Shown: in pieces, positions 36,017 to 44,374 of the stretch
How the letters are laid out: each line of letters begins with the position of its first letter
Position numbering within the stretch: position 1 is the first letter of the stretch
NCBI GenBank assembly: GCA_035524275.1
Contig: DATKPC010000041.1
Location: forward strand, 62,001 to 126,000
Reading direction: 5' to 3'
DNA length: 64,000 bases
Source of the DNA: DATKPC01 sp035524275
GTDB lineage: Bacteria; Pseudomonadota; Gammaproteobacteria; Burkholderiales; Burkholderiaceae_F
Made by a program: the position numbers and the translations under genes
Notes under the pieces: generated by a model
Seen by the model: the letters and a program-made list of their open reading frames with translations, nothing else
Databases searched by the model: none
What the model was told of the DNA's origin: nothing

Positions 36017-36973
36017 CGACGGCGGTTCCGTCGCGGCCGCTCCGGCGCGGGTCCGTGCGAAGAGGCGGATCGGCGCTTCGGGGCCCGCGGCGGACGCGCT
36101 GTCGTGCGTGCCCGTCAACCCGGGCATCCCGCCCGCGGCGTCGGCGTCGAACAGCGTTTCCGGGTCGGCTCCGTCCGCCCCGGAGGTCCCGCGCTGGAAA
36201 TCGAAGAGAGTCCGGTCCGCCAGGTGCGACGGCACGACGCGCGTCATCGCGCGAAAGATGTTCTCGACGCGGCCCGGCGATTCCTCCTCCCAGGCCTGGA
36301 GCATCGTCTTGATCCGCTTGCGCTGCAGGTTCTCCTGCGAACCGCAGAGGTCGCACGGGATGATCGGGAAGCGCATGTAGCGGGCGTAGGTGGCGATGTC
36401 CCTCTCGTTGCAGTAAGCGAGCGGGCGGATCACGACGTGGCGTCCGTCGTCGGAGCGGAGCCTCGGCGCCATCGCCTTCATCCGGCCGCCGAAGAACATG
36501 TTGAGGAACAGCGTCTCGACGAGGTCGTCGCGATGGTGCCCGAGCGCGATCTTCGTCGCGCCGAGCTCGCGCGCCGTCCGGTAGATGATGCCGCGACGCA
36601 GGCGCGAGCACAGCGAGCACGTCGTTCGTCCCTCCGGGATCTTGCGCTTCACGATGGCGTACGTGTCCGCCTCGACGATGCGGAAGTCGACCCCGATATC
36701 GCGAAGGTAGGCCGGCAGCACGTCGGCCGGAAAGCCGGGCTGCTTCTGGTCGAGGTTCATCGCGATCAGCCGGAACCGGATCGGCGCGTGCGCCTGCAAC
36801 TCGCGCAGGATCGACAGCATCGAATGCGAGTCCTTGCCGCCGCTCAGGCACACCATCACGGTGTCGCCGTCCTCGATCATGCGGAAGTCGGAGATTGCGC
36901 GGGTCGTCGTCCGCATCAGGTGGTCGCGAACCTGCCTGAAGCGCCGCGGCGGCTGGTCCCCGGTCCGGGTCAT
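35975..36973 (-). CDS. ttcA: tRNA 2-thiocytidine(32) synthetase TtcA
   Basis: TtcA thiolates C32 of certain tRNAs using ATP and an iron-sulfur cluster. The PP-loop SGGKDSHSM lies near residues 44-52, and the two Cys pairs CSLCSRLRRG near 118 and CDLCGSQENLQR near 208. RRGIIYRTARELG is typical. The protein has 332 residues; after about 270 a low-complexity Ala/Gly/Asp/Pro tail extends beyond the usual end, and this tail is the part that overlaps the PLP-enzyme gene on the other strand. The start ATG overlaps the folB stop (ATGA). Confidence 0.95.
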   Translation of the reverse strand: MTRTGDQPPRRFRQVRDHLMRTTTRAISDFRMIEDGDTVMVCLSGGKDSHSMLSILRELQAHAPIRFRLIAMNLDQKQPGFPADVLPAYLRDIGVDFRIVEADTYAIVKRKIPEGRTTCSLCSRLRRGIIYRTARELGATKIALGHHRDDLVETLFLNMFFGGRMKAMAPRLRSDDGRHVVIRPLAYCNERDIATYARYMRFPIIPCDLCGSQENLQRKRIKTMLQAWEEESPGRVENIFRAMTRVVPSHLADRTLFDFQRGTSGADGADPETLFDADAAGGMPGLTGTHDSASAAGPEAPIRLFARTRAGAAATEPPSSREPVEGRGEVAP

Positions 36974-37371
36974 CCGGCATCTCCCTTGAACAGCACCACC
37001 TCGACGCCGACGGCCTCGACGTCCGGATAGACCTCCGGCTTTTCGCTCGCCACGCGCACGGCGACGACCCCGCGGCGCGCGAGCAGGGTCCGCGCGAGAT
37101 CGTCGACCAGCGTCTCCTGCAGGTTCACGTGGCCTTGCGCGATCCGCGCGCGCACCGTATCGCGGACGAAGTCGTAGTCGACGACCTCCTCGAGCGCATC
37201 GCTGCGCGGGGTGGACTGCTCGAGCGCGACATAGAGGTCGACGTCGACCTGCAGCCGCTGCGGCGCGGCGCGTTCGAAGTCATGGACGCCGATCCGTGCC
37301 GGGACCGCGAGGCGGCGGACGAAGACGCGGCGACACCGCGCAAGGCGCGCGTCGAGCCAGAAGGGCGTCAT
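36970..37371 (-). CDS. folB: Dihydroneopterin aldolase
   Basis: FolB converts dihydroneopterin to 6-hydroxymethyl-dihydropterin in folate synthesis. The 133-residue protein has the family pattern R--V--R--VPARIGVHDFER near residues 15-33, with Glu-type active-site positions, DYDFVRDTVR near 65, the conserved NLQETLVDDLARTLL segment near 82, and VASEKPEVYPDVEAVGV near 106-122 (Lys-Pro). The N-terminus is Arg-rich. It overlaps ttcA by four bases and lies downstream of the SDR gene, the common folM-folB-ttcA type cluster. Confidence 0.93.
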   Translation of the reverse strand: MTPFWLDARLARCRRVFVRRLAVPARIGVHDFERAAPQRLQVDVDLYVALEQSTPRSDALEEVVDYDFVRDTVRARIAQGHVNLQETLVDDLARTLLARRGVVAVRVASEKPEVYPDVEAVGVEVVLFKGDAG

Positions 37372-37420
37372 CCGGCCTCCCCGAGCCGCGTCGCGCGCTG
37401 GCCCGTCCGGCCCGCGCTCA

Positions 37421-38245
37421 TCATGCCCGCGGCTCCGAGAGGAACATCACGTCGCGCGCGCTCGGCACCAGATGCTGGCCGCCGTCGACGACGATCGTCG
37501 TGCCGGTGACGGCACGGGCACGCACGACATAGGCGACGGCCTCGGCGATGTCCGACGGCGTCGAACCGCGCCGTAGCGGCGTCGCCATGTGCGCGCGGGC
37601 GAATCCGGCCGCGGTCTGCCCGGGGGCCGGGAGCGTGATGCCGGGCGCGACCCCGACGACGCGTACCTTCGGGGCAAGCGCCTGCGCCAGCAGGACCGTG
37701 GCCTCCGCGAGCGCCGATTTCGACAGCGTGTAGCTCAGGAAATCCGGATTCGGATTGAGGAGCTTCTGGTCGAGCAGGTTGACGACGACGCCTTCGACGT
37801 CGTCGGGCAGTGTGGCGTGCAGGCCCTGTGCGAGCAGGATCGGCGCCGCGGCATTGATGCGCACGAGGTCCAGCAGCGGCTCGACGCGGAAGTCGGCCGC
37901 ATCGTCGTAGACGAAGCGCGACGCATTGTTCACGACGCAGCGCACCGGCCCCAGCTCGCCCGCGCATTCGGCGAGCATCGATCGCACGCCGCTTTCGATC
38001 GCGATGTCGCGGTTGATCGGGAAAGCGCGCCTGCCCAGCCCTTCGATCTCCCCCACGGTCACGTAGGCATCGGCGCGCGACGTCGCATAGTGGACCGCGA
38101 TGTCCCAGCCGTCCCGCGCGAGCGCCAGCGCGATCTCGCGACCGATGCGCCGCGCCGCGCCGGTCACGAGCGCGACGCCGGCGGACCGCGGCGCGTGGCG
38201 CGAGGCGGCGGGCGGGGACGCGGGAACGGGCGGGGACGACGGCAT
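37421..38245 (-). CDS. SDR-family oxidoreductase (FolM/pteridine reductase-like)
   Basis: A 274-residue short-chain dehydrogenase. The cofactor motif is TGAARRIGREIA near residue 30, with Arg in place of the second Gly of the classical TGxxxGxG; this is the TGxxxR form seen in FolM dihydromonapterin reductase and pteridine reductases. NNASRFVYDD near 110 and the catalytic SYTLSK near 175 (Tyr and Lys) are present. The sequence after the fold reads PGITLPAP. Position beside folB supports a pterin substrate. The chosen ATG follows a Pro/Ser-rich lead; an upstream TTG is possible. Confidence 0.82.
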   Translation of the reverse strand: MPSSPPVPASPPAASRHAPRSAGVALVTGAARRIGREIALALARDGWDIAVHYATSRADAYVTVGEIEGLGRRAFPINRDIAIESGVRSMLAECAGELGPVRCVVNNASRFVYDDAADFRVEPLLDLVRINAAAPILLAQGLHATLPDDVEGVVVNLLDQKLLNPNPDFLSYTLSKSALAEATVLLAQALAPKVRVVGVAPGITLPAPGQTAAGFARAHMATPLRRGSTPSDIAEAVAYVVRARAVTGTTIVVDGGQHLVPSARDVMFLSEPRA

Positions 38246-38359
38246 CTCGACGCGCAATACGGTCAGCGGCGAAGTGTAGCGACTCGCGCCCCGGCGCGCC
38301 CCGGCGCGGTCCGGCGCCGGCCCGCAGGCCGGCCTGCCGCGTCGGACCGCCTTCGACGT

Positions 38360-38410
38360 GTTGCTGCGCCCTGTCACGGCGACCGGTTGCTGCGACCTGC
38401 TGCGGCGACC
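38360..38410. repeat. Imperfect 26-base direct repeat upstream of the MidA-type gene
   Basis: A 25-base unit beginning GTTGCTGCG and ending CGGCGACC occurs at 38360-38384 and again at 38386-38410, one base apart, with about four mismatches in the middle. It lies in the 238-base gap between the divergent SDR and methyltransferase genes, just upstream of a TAAGTT element that could be a -10 hexamer for the methyltransferase gene. It could be a double operator site. Confidence 0.55.
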
Positions 38411-38427
38411 TGCTAAGTTGCGCCCTC

Positions 38428-38460
38428 GCGGCGCGTCGGCACGCGTGCCCGACGCGCCGC
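38428..38460 (+). promoter_or_regulatory. 12-bp perfect hairpin in the leader of the MidA-type gene
   Basis: The arm GCGGCGCGTCGG (38428-38439) is exactly complementary to CCGACGCGCCGC (38449-38460), with a nine-base loop. The hairpin ends three bases before the CCAGGAG ribosome-binding site and 24 bases before the ATG. No T-run follows, so it is not a standard terminator. It could be a 5'-end stabiliser, an operator, or a translation control element. Confidence 0.55.
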
Positions 38461-38483
38461 ATTCCAGGAGCCCTTCGACCGCG

Positions 38484-39647
38484 ATGTCGCGCTTGCCGAC
38501 GTCCCTTCCGGATCCGGAGCCGTTCGCCGCGGCGCATGGCGCCCGGGTTGCCGCCTGCATCCACGGCGCGATCGATGCGGCCGGCGGCTGGATCGGCTTC
38601 GACCGCTTCATGGAGCTGGCCCTCTATGCGCCCGGCCTCGGCTATTACGTCGCCGGCGCCGCGAAGTTCGGGCCGGCGGGCGATTTCGTCACGGCACCGG
38701 AGATCTCGCCGCTGTTCGGGCGCGCGATCGCGAACCAGGTGGCCGAACTCGTCGACCGCCTCGCCCGCGACGGCGGCGCCGCGGCCGTCCGCATCCTCGA
38801 ATTCGGCGCCGGGACCGGCGCCCTGGCGGGCCCGCTGATCGACGAGATGCAGCGCCTCGGTGTGGCATTCGGCGGCTACCTGATCGTCGAGACCTCGCCG
38901 GACCTTCGCCAACGGCAGCAGGAGCGGCTTGGGACGCGGCCGGTGCGGTGGCTCGACGCGCCCCCGGAAGGCTTCTGCGGCGTCATCATCGCCAATGAAG
39001 TGCTCGACGTGATGCCCGTCAGGCTCTTCGTGCGGCGTTCCGACGGGGTCCGCGAGCGCGGCGTCGCGCTGCGCGACGGGCGTCTCGCGTTCGAGGAGCG
39101 CCCGGCGCCGCCGGACCTCGCGCGGGCCGTCGCCGACATCGAGCGGGAATGCGGGCCGTGGGCCGCCGGCTACGGCTCCGAGGTCGGCTTCCTCGCGCGC
39201 GCCTGGATGCGTTCGCTTGCCGGCTGGCTGCAGCGCGGCGCGGCGCTGCTCGTCGATTACGGATTTCCGGCGCGCGAGCTCTACCATCCGCAGCGCCTGA
39301 TGGGCACGCTGATGTGCCATTTTCGCCATCGCGCGCATGCGGATCCGCTGTGGTGGCCGGGGCTCAACGACATCACCGCGCACGTCGACTTCAGCGCGAT
39401 GGCCGCGGCGGCCGACGAGGCCGGGCTCGATGTCCTGGGCTACACCTCGCAGGCGCACTTCCTGCTGAACTGCGGGATCCTGGACCTGATGCGCGACGAC
39501 GCGCCGGCCGCGACGCGCTCGGGCGTGCATCGCGTCGTCTCCGAGGCCGAAATGGGCGAACTGCTGAAGGTGCTCGCCGTCGGTCGCGGCATCGGCGGCG
39601 ATGCGCTGCGGGGCTTCGCGCGTGGCGATCGCACGCATCGGTTGTAG
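38484..39647 (+). CDS. SAM-dependent methyltransferase, MidA/NDUFAF7 family (COG1565)
   Basis: A 387-residue member of the family that includes mitochondrial NDUFAF7, which methylates an Arg of complex I subunit NDUFS2. Signatures are GYYVAGAAKFGPAGDFVTAPEISPLFG near residues 52-76, the SAM motif EFGAGTGAL near 107, and NEVLDVMPVRLF near 175. Its late segment LLVDYGFPARELYHPQR-MGTLMC-RH is strongly conserved in the family. The ATG is nine or so bases after an AGGAG. The bacterial substrate is not established. It is divergent from the SDR gene and convergent with cca. Confidence 0.9.
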   Translation: MSRLPTSLPDPEPFAAAHGARVAACIHGAIDAAGGWIGFDRFMELALYAPGLGYYVAGAAKFGPAGDFVTAPEISPLFGRAIANQVAELVDRLARDGGAAAVRILEFGAGTGALAGPLIDEMQRLGVAFGGYLIVETSPDLRQRQQERLGTRPVRWLDAPPEGFCGVIIANEVLDVMPVRLFVRRSDGVRERGVALRDGRLAFEERPAPPDLARAVADIERECGPWAAGYGSEVGFLARAWMRSLAGWLQRGAALLVDYGFPARELYHPQRLMGTLMCHFRHRAHADPLWWPGLNDITAHVDFSAMAAAADEAGLDVLGYTSQAHFLLNCGILDLMRDDAPAATRSGVHRVVSEAEMGELLKVLAVGRGIGGDALRGFARGDRTHRL

Positions 39648-39720
39648 GCGAAGGAGCGGGTCCGCGCCGCGCCGGCCCCGGGCGCCTGCGCGGGCGAGGG
39701 GAGCTTCCTGCCGCGCGGGT

Positions 39721-40809
39721 CTAGCTCGACGGCGGGAGCAGGGCCCGCTCCGCCGCGGCGACGCGCGCCGCGTGGATCGCTTCACGGATCCGTGCCGGAT
39801 CTCCACGGTGCGCCGCGGCGATCGCGCCGGAGTCCACCGCGCGCGCCGCCGCGAGCGCGCGACGCCATGCGATCCGCTCGCCGCCGTCGAGTACTTCGCT
39901 CGCCTGCAACAGCGTCTCGAATCGCGCCGGCCGGCGCAGCGCATCGGAGCGCTCCAGCGCGTCGACGATCGCGGTCGCGCCCCGTGCGTCGCGCAGAGGC
40001 GCGCGCAACTCCCGCAGCAGGCGTGCCAGCTGCGCGGAGTCCGCATCGACCCGCAGGCGCGCCGACAAGGCGATCAGCGCGGCATCCAGGGTCGCGCTGC
40101 TCGCGAGCAGCGCAAAGCGCGTCGGCAACGGCAGGTCGCGCCGCGCCGCCTCGTCGAGCGCCGGTCCGGCCCGATCCCATTGCGGCAATTCGGCGAAAAG
40201 GCGCGCGCCAAGCCCGCAGTCGCGAAGCACCTCGAGCATTCGCGCCGGGTGGCGTTCCATCAGCCCCTGCGCGATCTCGCGCCACACCCGCTCGGCGACC
40301 AGCGCGTCGGCTTCGCCGCCGTCGACCATCGCGCGGAGCAGCTCGCGCGTCTCGGCGGCGACCACGAAGTCCGCGAAGCGCGCGGCGAACCGCGCGACGC
40401 GAAGGATCCGCACCGGGTCCTCGACGAAATGCGGGCCCACGTGGCGCAACACGCGCGCCTCGAGGTCTCGACGCCCGCCGTAGGGGTCGATCAGGTGGCC
40501 GGCGTCGTCGAGCGCCATCGCGTTGATCGTCAGGTCGCGGCGCGCGAGGTCCTGCGCCAGCGTGACGTCGGGGGCCGCGTGGAAAGCGAAGCCCTTGTAG
40601 CCGGGCGCCGTCTTGCGCTCGGTTCGCGCGAGCGCATATTCCTCGTTGCTTTGCGGGTGCAGGAAGACCGGGAAATCCTTGCCGACCGGGCGGAAGCCGC
40701 GATCGAGCATCTCCTGCGGCGTGGCGCCGACGACGACCCAGTCCCGATCGTGGACCGGACGGCCGAGGAGCCGATCGCGAACGCAGCCGCCGACCTGGTA
40801 GATCTCCAC
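39721..40809 (-). CDS. cca: CCA-adding tRNA nucleotidyltransferase
   Basis: Adds or repairs the 3' CCA of tRNA. The class II head domain is clear: VGGCVRDRLLGRP at the start, metal-binding DRD in HDRDWVVVG near residues 21-23, RRDLTINAMA near 95-104 (here preceded by LAQDLA), and DPVRILRVARFAARF near 136. The protein has 362 residues and ends without the HD phosphohydrolase domain of the E. coli enzyme, so it should lack that 2',3'-phosphatase activity. The start is GTG at 40809, which places the VGG strand at the usual distance. It lies 59 bases downstream of the NDUFA9-like gene on the same strand. Confidence 0.93.
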   Translation of the reverse strand: MEIYQVGGCVRDRLLGRPVHDRDWVVVGATPQEMLDRGFRPVGKDFPVFLHPQSNEEYALARTERKTAPGYKGFAFHAAPDVTLAQDLARRDLTINAMALDDAGHLIDPYGGRRDLEARVLRHVGPHFVEDPVRILRVARFAARFADFVVAAETRELLRAMVDGGEADALVAERVWREIAQGLMERHPARMLEVLRDCGLGARLFAELPQWDRAGPALDEAARRDLPLPTRFALLASSATLDAALIALSARLRVDADSAQLARLLRELRAPLRDARGATAIVDALERSDALRRPARFETLLQASEVLDGGERIAWRRALAAARAVDSGAIAAAHRGDPARIREAIHAARVAAAERALLPPSS

Positions 40810-40868
40810 CGTTGCCGCCCCCGCGCGCGCCGCGTTCGACCTGCCGCGGCCGGTTGGTTCCAATGACC

Positions 40869-41822
40869 TCAGCGATGCGCGCGCGTCCGGAAGCGGCTCA
40901 ATCGCGCCTGCAGCGTCGCGCCCGCCAGGTAGATCGATGCCTCGATCTCGAGCGGCGCCGGGCGAATGCCGAGTTCCGGCGCCGGGACGTAGGGTTGCGT
41001 CGAGGCGACATTGTCGACGCGCAGCGAATCGAGATTGTCGCGCGAGACCAGCGGCTCGCCCGGGGCCAGTTCCATCAGCGCGGCCTGGAGCCGCGCAATG
41101 CCCGCCGGCAGCGCGATCACGGGCCTTTCGTGCCCGCTCGCGCGCCCGGCGAACCGCACGAGTTCCCTCAACGTGTAGATCCGCGGGCCGCAAAGCTCGT
41201 ACGTCCGGCCGTGCGTCGCCTCGTTGTCGATCGCGTTGACGATCGCCGTGGCGACGTCCTCGACCCAGACGGGCTGCAGGCGCGCGTCGGCGCCGCCGAT
41301 CGGGATGAAAGGGAACCACGCCGATAGCTCCGCGAACAGGTTGAGGAAACGGTCGTCGCGGCCGAAGATCACCGATGGCCTGAAGACCGTTGCCGCGACG
41401 TCGCGCGACGCCGCGATCGCCGCTTCGCCTTCCCCCTTGCTGCGCAGGTACATCGAAGCACCATGGCGATCGGCCCCCAGCGCGCTGACATGCAGCAGGC
41501 GCCGGATCCCGGCACGCCCGCAGGCGGCGGCGACGCGTCGCGGCAGGTCCGCGTGCGCCTGCGCGAACTGCGCCGCGCTGCCGTGCAGGATGCCGACGAG
41601 ATTGACGACCGCGTCGGGGCCCGCGAGGAGCCGGGAGAGCGTCGCGTCGTCGTGGATGTCCGCATCGACGACCTCGACCGTCGGCAGGAGGATCAGCTCG
41701 CGCGCGCGTTGGCGGCGGCGCGCCGGGACGATGACCCGCCGGCCTTCCGCGGCGAGCCGGTGGACGACGTGGCGCCCGACGAAGCCGGAGCCGCCCAGCA
41801 CGATGATGTTCTGTTTCTTCAT
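40869..41822 (-). CDS. NAD(P)-binding protein, complex I NDUFA9 subunit family
   Basis: A 317-residue extended-SDR-type protein. The Rossmann motif VLGGSGFVGRHVV lies near residues 8-20, followed by NLVGILHG near 80, HVSALGA near 111, and RPSVIFGRDDRFLNLFA near 147. This pattern matches the atypical SDR subgroup that includes the NDUFA9 accessory subunit of complex I; the Tyr/Lys active site is weak, so catalysis is doubtful. It may bind NAD(P)H or quinone-related partners. It is upstream of cca and downstream of slt on the same strand. A TAGAAT element at 41904-41909 could be its -10. Confidence 0.85.
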   Translation of the reverse strand: MKKQNIIVLGGSGFVGRHVVHRLAAEGRRVIVPARRRQRARELILLPTVEVVDADIHDDATLSRLLAGPDAVVNLVGILHGSAAQFAQAHADLPRRVAAACGRAGIRRLLHVSALGADRHGASMYLRSKGEGEAAIAASRDVAATVFRPSVIFGRDDRFLNLFAELSAWFPFIPIGGADARLQPVWVEDVATAIVNAIDNEATHGRTYELCGPRIYTLRELVRFAGRASGHERPVIALPAGIARLQAALMELAPGEPLVSRDNLDSLRVDNVASTQPYVPAPELGIRPAPLEIEASIYLAGATLQARLSRFRTRAHR

Positions 41823-41903
41823 GTCGTTTCGAGTTCGTTCGCGCGAGGCCGGCGCTTCCAGCCCGAGGAACCCGGACCAGGCCCGGCACGGTGGAGCAGC
41901 GTG

Positions 41904-41909
41904 ATTCTA
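41904..41909 (-). promoter_or_regulatory. Possible -10 element for the NDUFA9-like gene
   Basis: On the minus strand the hexamer TAGAAT lies 82 bases before the ATG in the 127-base gap after slt. No clear -35 hexamer is found 16-18 bases upstream, so the call rests on the -10 match and its place in an otherwise G+C-rich gap. Confidence 0.35.
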
Positions 41910-41949
41910 GGCCGTGTTCGCGGCGCGGCCGCCGGCATTCCGCAGGAGT

Positions 41950-44028
41950 TCAGGGGAGGTCCGTCGTCGTCGCGGCTTTCGGGACGATCGTCGCCAGTCG
42001 CGACCTGAGCGAGGGCGCCGCCGCGCCGGCGGCCGCCGCGTAGACGACGCTGTTGGCCATCACCCGCTTGACATATTCACGCGTCTCCGACAGCGGGATC
42101 GTCTCGGTGAAGATCAGACCGTCGAGCGGCTGCGTCAACGCCGCCCGCCATTGGCGCACGCGGCCCGGCCCGGCGTTGTAGGCCGCCGTCGCGAGTACGG
42201 CGACGCCGTCGAGATCGTCCAGCACCATCCTCAGGTAAGCCGTGCCGAGGCGCAGGTTGACGTCCGGCTCGGCGATGCGCTCCGGCGCATAGTCGCCGAG
42301 CCCGAGGCGCCGGGCGACGAAGCGCGCGGTCGCCGGCATCAGCTGCATCAGGCCCTGGGCCCCCGTCGCGGAGCGGGCCTGCGGGCTGAACCGCGATTCC
42401 TGTCGGATCAGGCCGTTGACCCACGGTTCGTCCAGGCCCAGCGCCGAGGTGTAGGCGCTCAGGCGCTCGCCCAGCGGCGCCGGGAAGCGTTGCGCGAGAT
42501 CGATTTCGACCTGGGTCCGCTCCGACGTCGAGATCATCCGGTCGATTACGCCCTGCGTGCGCGCGAATTCGGCGGCGGCGAGCAGTTGCCGGTCGTTGAG
42601 TCCGCGCATCTGCCAGTTCCATTCGCGGACGCCCTCGTTCTGGAGTCCGACCTCCAGGAGCTTCAGCGCGCGCTGCAGGCCGGCATTGGAGGCGAACGGC
42701 GCGATGTCCTCGGGCGTCGGCGGCGGGGGTTGCGGCGGCATCGGCGGCGTCATCCCCAGGTCCTCGCATGCCAGCCGACCGTAGAAGCTGGTGCCCCCCG
42801 CCAGCGACGCCAACTGGTCGCGACCCTCCCGGATCCGCCCGAGGGCGATCTGCGCGCGGCCGTCCCAGTAGGTCCAGGTGGCGTCCTTCCGGTGGTCCGG
42901 CGTCATCCGCTGGACGGCCGCATGGACCATCGTCCAGTCCGGCGCCGGCCGCGCGCGCAGCGCGGCGCGAACCTGCCATTCGAGCACCTCGTCGTTGCGC
43001 GCGTCGTCCGGATCCGTGCCGACGGTGTCGCCGCCGCGGCGGTACCAGTCGACGGCCTCCGGCATCAGCTTGTAGGCCGCCATGTGGCCGATGCGACCCC
43101 AGATGGAGCCGCGCTCGGTGGCGGCGAGTGCGGGCAACAGGTCGTTCGCCAATTCGGCGGCACGTTCCGGCTGCTCGCGCGCGAGACGAGCGATCGCGAC
43201 CAGGGTCGCGGCACGCATCGACCGCGTCGGGCCGCGCGCGTGCGCCACCAGCCACTTCTCCGGATGATCGATCGCCTGCGCCGCGCGCGTGGCGTCGGCG
43301 AGCGGCAGCAGCACGGCCGTGCGCCGCGCGGCGCCGAGCAGCCCGAGGTCGACGAGGTTGCGGATCCGCCGCCATGGCGCGAGGTCGCCGGCGCCGATCA
43401 GCGCGCTGGCCAGCGTCATGCAGGCCTCGCTGCCGGTGTCGCGCGACTGCAGCAGCAGATCGCGGGCCTCGGCCGCCACGCTCGCGCGTCGATCGGCCTG
43501 TCGATAGCGGCTCAGCATCGCGTAGCAGCGGACCTGCGGATCGTCGCGCCACCAGACCTGGCCGCGCGCCATCTCGTCGAATCCCGCCAGGTCGCCATGG
43601 GCGCCGAGCGCGATCATCCAATCGGTCCTGAGGCGATCGGCGAGCACCGTGCCCGGATGGCGCGCGATGAACGCATCGACGTCGCCCTGCTGTGCCTGCT
43701 CGTCCTTGATCAGCGCGAGCAGCTGCCAGTATTCGACGTAACTGGCAAGCGGATGATTCGACAAGCGCCGCGCAAGCGACGCCAGGCGCGCCCGGTCGCC
43801 GGCCTGGGCGGCGTCGTGCGCGGCGCGGAACAGGTCGTCCGGCTCCTCGGTTCCCGAGGGGGCGGACGCGCCGGGTGCCCCTGCCGCGTGGGCCGCGGCG
43901 CGCGTGCGTGCGTGTCCCGGCGCCGGCAGCGCTGCCCCGATCGCGGCCGCGACGGACGCCACGACCATCGTGGCGACGCATCGGGACCGAAGAGCGGTAT
44001 GGACGCGTTCGAGAAATGCCCGCAGCAT
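41950..44028 (-). CDS. slt: Soluble lytic murein transglycosylase (Slt70-like)
   Basis: A 692-residue periplasmic enzyme that cleaves the MurNAc-GlcNAc bond to give anhydro-muropeptides. A signal peptide (about residues 1-40, ending in GHA-R) is followed by an Ala-rich stretch and a long helical superhelix (about 60-480) with the Slt70 U-domain repeat pattern. The catalytic SLT domain follows: the Glu in LIRQESRFSPQARS near 539, GLMQLMPATA near 556, and AYNAGPGRV near 620. Its C-terminus ends LSETREYVKRVMAN. It is divergent from the 5-formyl-THF cyclo-ligase gene across a 346-base gap. Confidence 0.94.
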   Translation of the reverse strand: MLRAFLERVHTALRSRCVATMVVASVAAAIGAALPAPGHARTRAAAHAAGAPGASAPSGTEEPDDLFRAAHDAAQAGDRARLASLARRLSNHPLASYVEYWQLLALIKDEQAQQGDVDAFIARHPGTVLADRLRTDWMIALGAHGDLAGFDEMARGQVWWRDDPQVRCYAMLSRYRQADRRASVAAEARDLLLQSRDTGSEACMTLASALIGAGDLAPWRRIRNLVDLGLLGAARRTAVLLPLADATRAAQAIDHPEKWLVAHARGPTRSMRAATLVAIARLAREQPERAAELANDLLPALAATERGSIWGRIGHMAAYKLMPEAVDWYRRGGDTVGTDPDDARNDEVLEWQVRAALRARPAPDWTMVHAAVQRMTPDHRKDATWTYWDGRAQIALGRIREGRDQLASLAGGTSFYGRLACEDLGMTPPMPPQPPPPTPEDIAPFASNAGLQRALKLLEVGLQNEGVREWNWQMRGLNDRQLLAAAEFARTQGVIDRMISTSERTQVEIDLAQRFPAPLGERLSAYTSALGLDEPWVNGLIRQESRFSPQARSATGAQGLMQLMPATARFVARRLGLGDYAPERIAEPDVNLRLGTAYLRMVLDDLDGVAVLATAAYNAGPGRVRQWRAALTQPLDGLIFTETIPLSETREYVKRVMANSVVYAAAAGAAAPSLRSRLATIVPKAATTTDLP

Positions 44029-44374
44029 CGAATTATGGTTTCATGGTGCGATGCACGAATGGATCGGCCAGCGCGCAGCGCGACGGGTCGCGAAGAATGG
44101 CAGCGCCGGTGCGACCGGAACCCACGGGGCGGCCGGCCCCGGTTTCGTCTGCCGGCAAGCACCGTCCGGCGGCCCGGGTCGCCTCGGCGATTCGTCCGAT
44201 TGCATCGGCTGGCGGCGCCGGTCGAGAATCCGGGCCAGGAACGGATGGTCGGGATGCCTGCCGTCGCGATACGCGCCGGCATTCCGCGAGGTGCGCCTGG
44301 GCGTGGCACCGCCGAGCGACGCGCTGATGATGCCCGATGACATGCGCCGCGCAGGCTAGCACAGGACCTACGAC
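44029..44374. other. 346-base gap between slt and the 5-formyl-THF cyclo-ligase gene
   Basis: No convincing protein or RNA gene is seen here. Open frames on both strands have the Arg/Ala/Pro composition of shadow frames and no good ribosome-binding site. In gammaproteobacteria the 6S RNA gene often precedes this cyclo-ligase gene, but its conserved bulge and closing-stem sequences are not recognisable here. The gap should hold the two divergent promoters; none could be assigned. Confidence 0.4.

Noticed and set aside
44304..44318. TGGCAC resembling the -24 half of a sigma-54 promoter ahead of fau
   Set aside because: The required TTGC at the -12 position is absent at the correct spacing.
43904..44359. 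Short open frames in the slt-fau gap (also 44041-44343 on the minus strand)
   Set aside because: No ribosome-binding site, Arg/Ala/Pro shadow composition, and no recognisable family.
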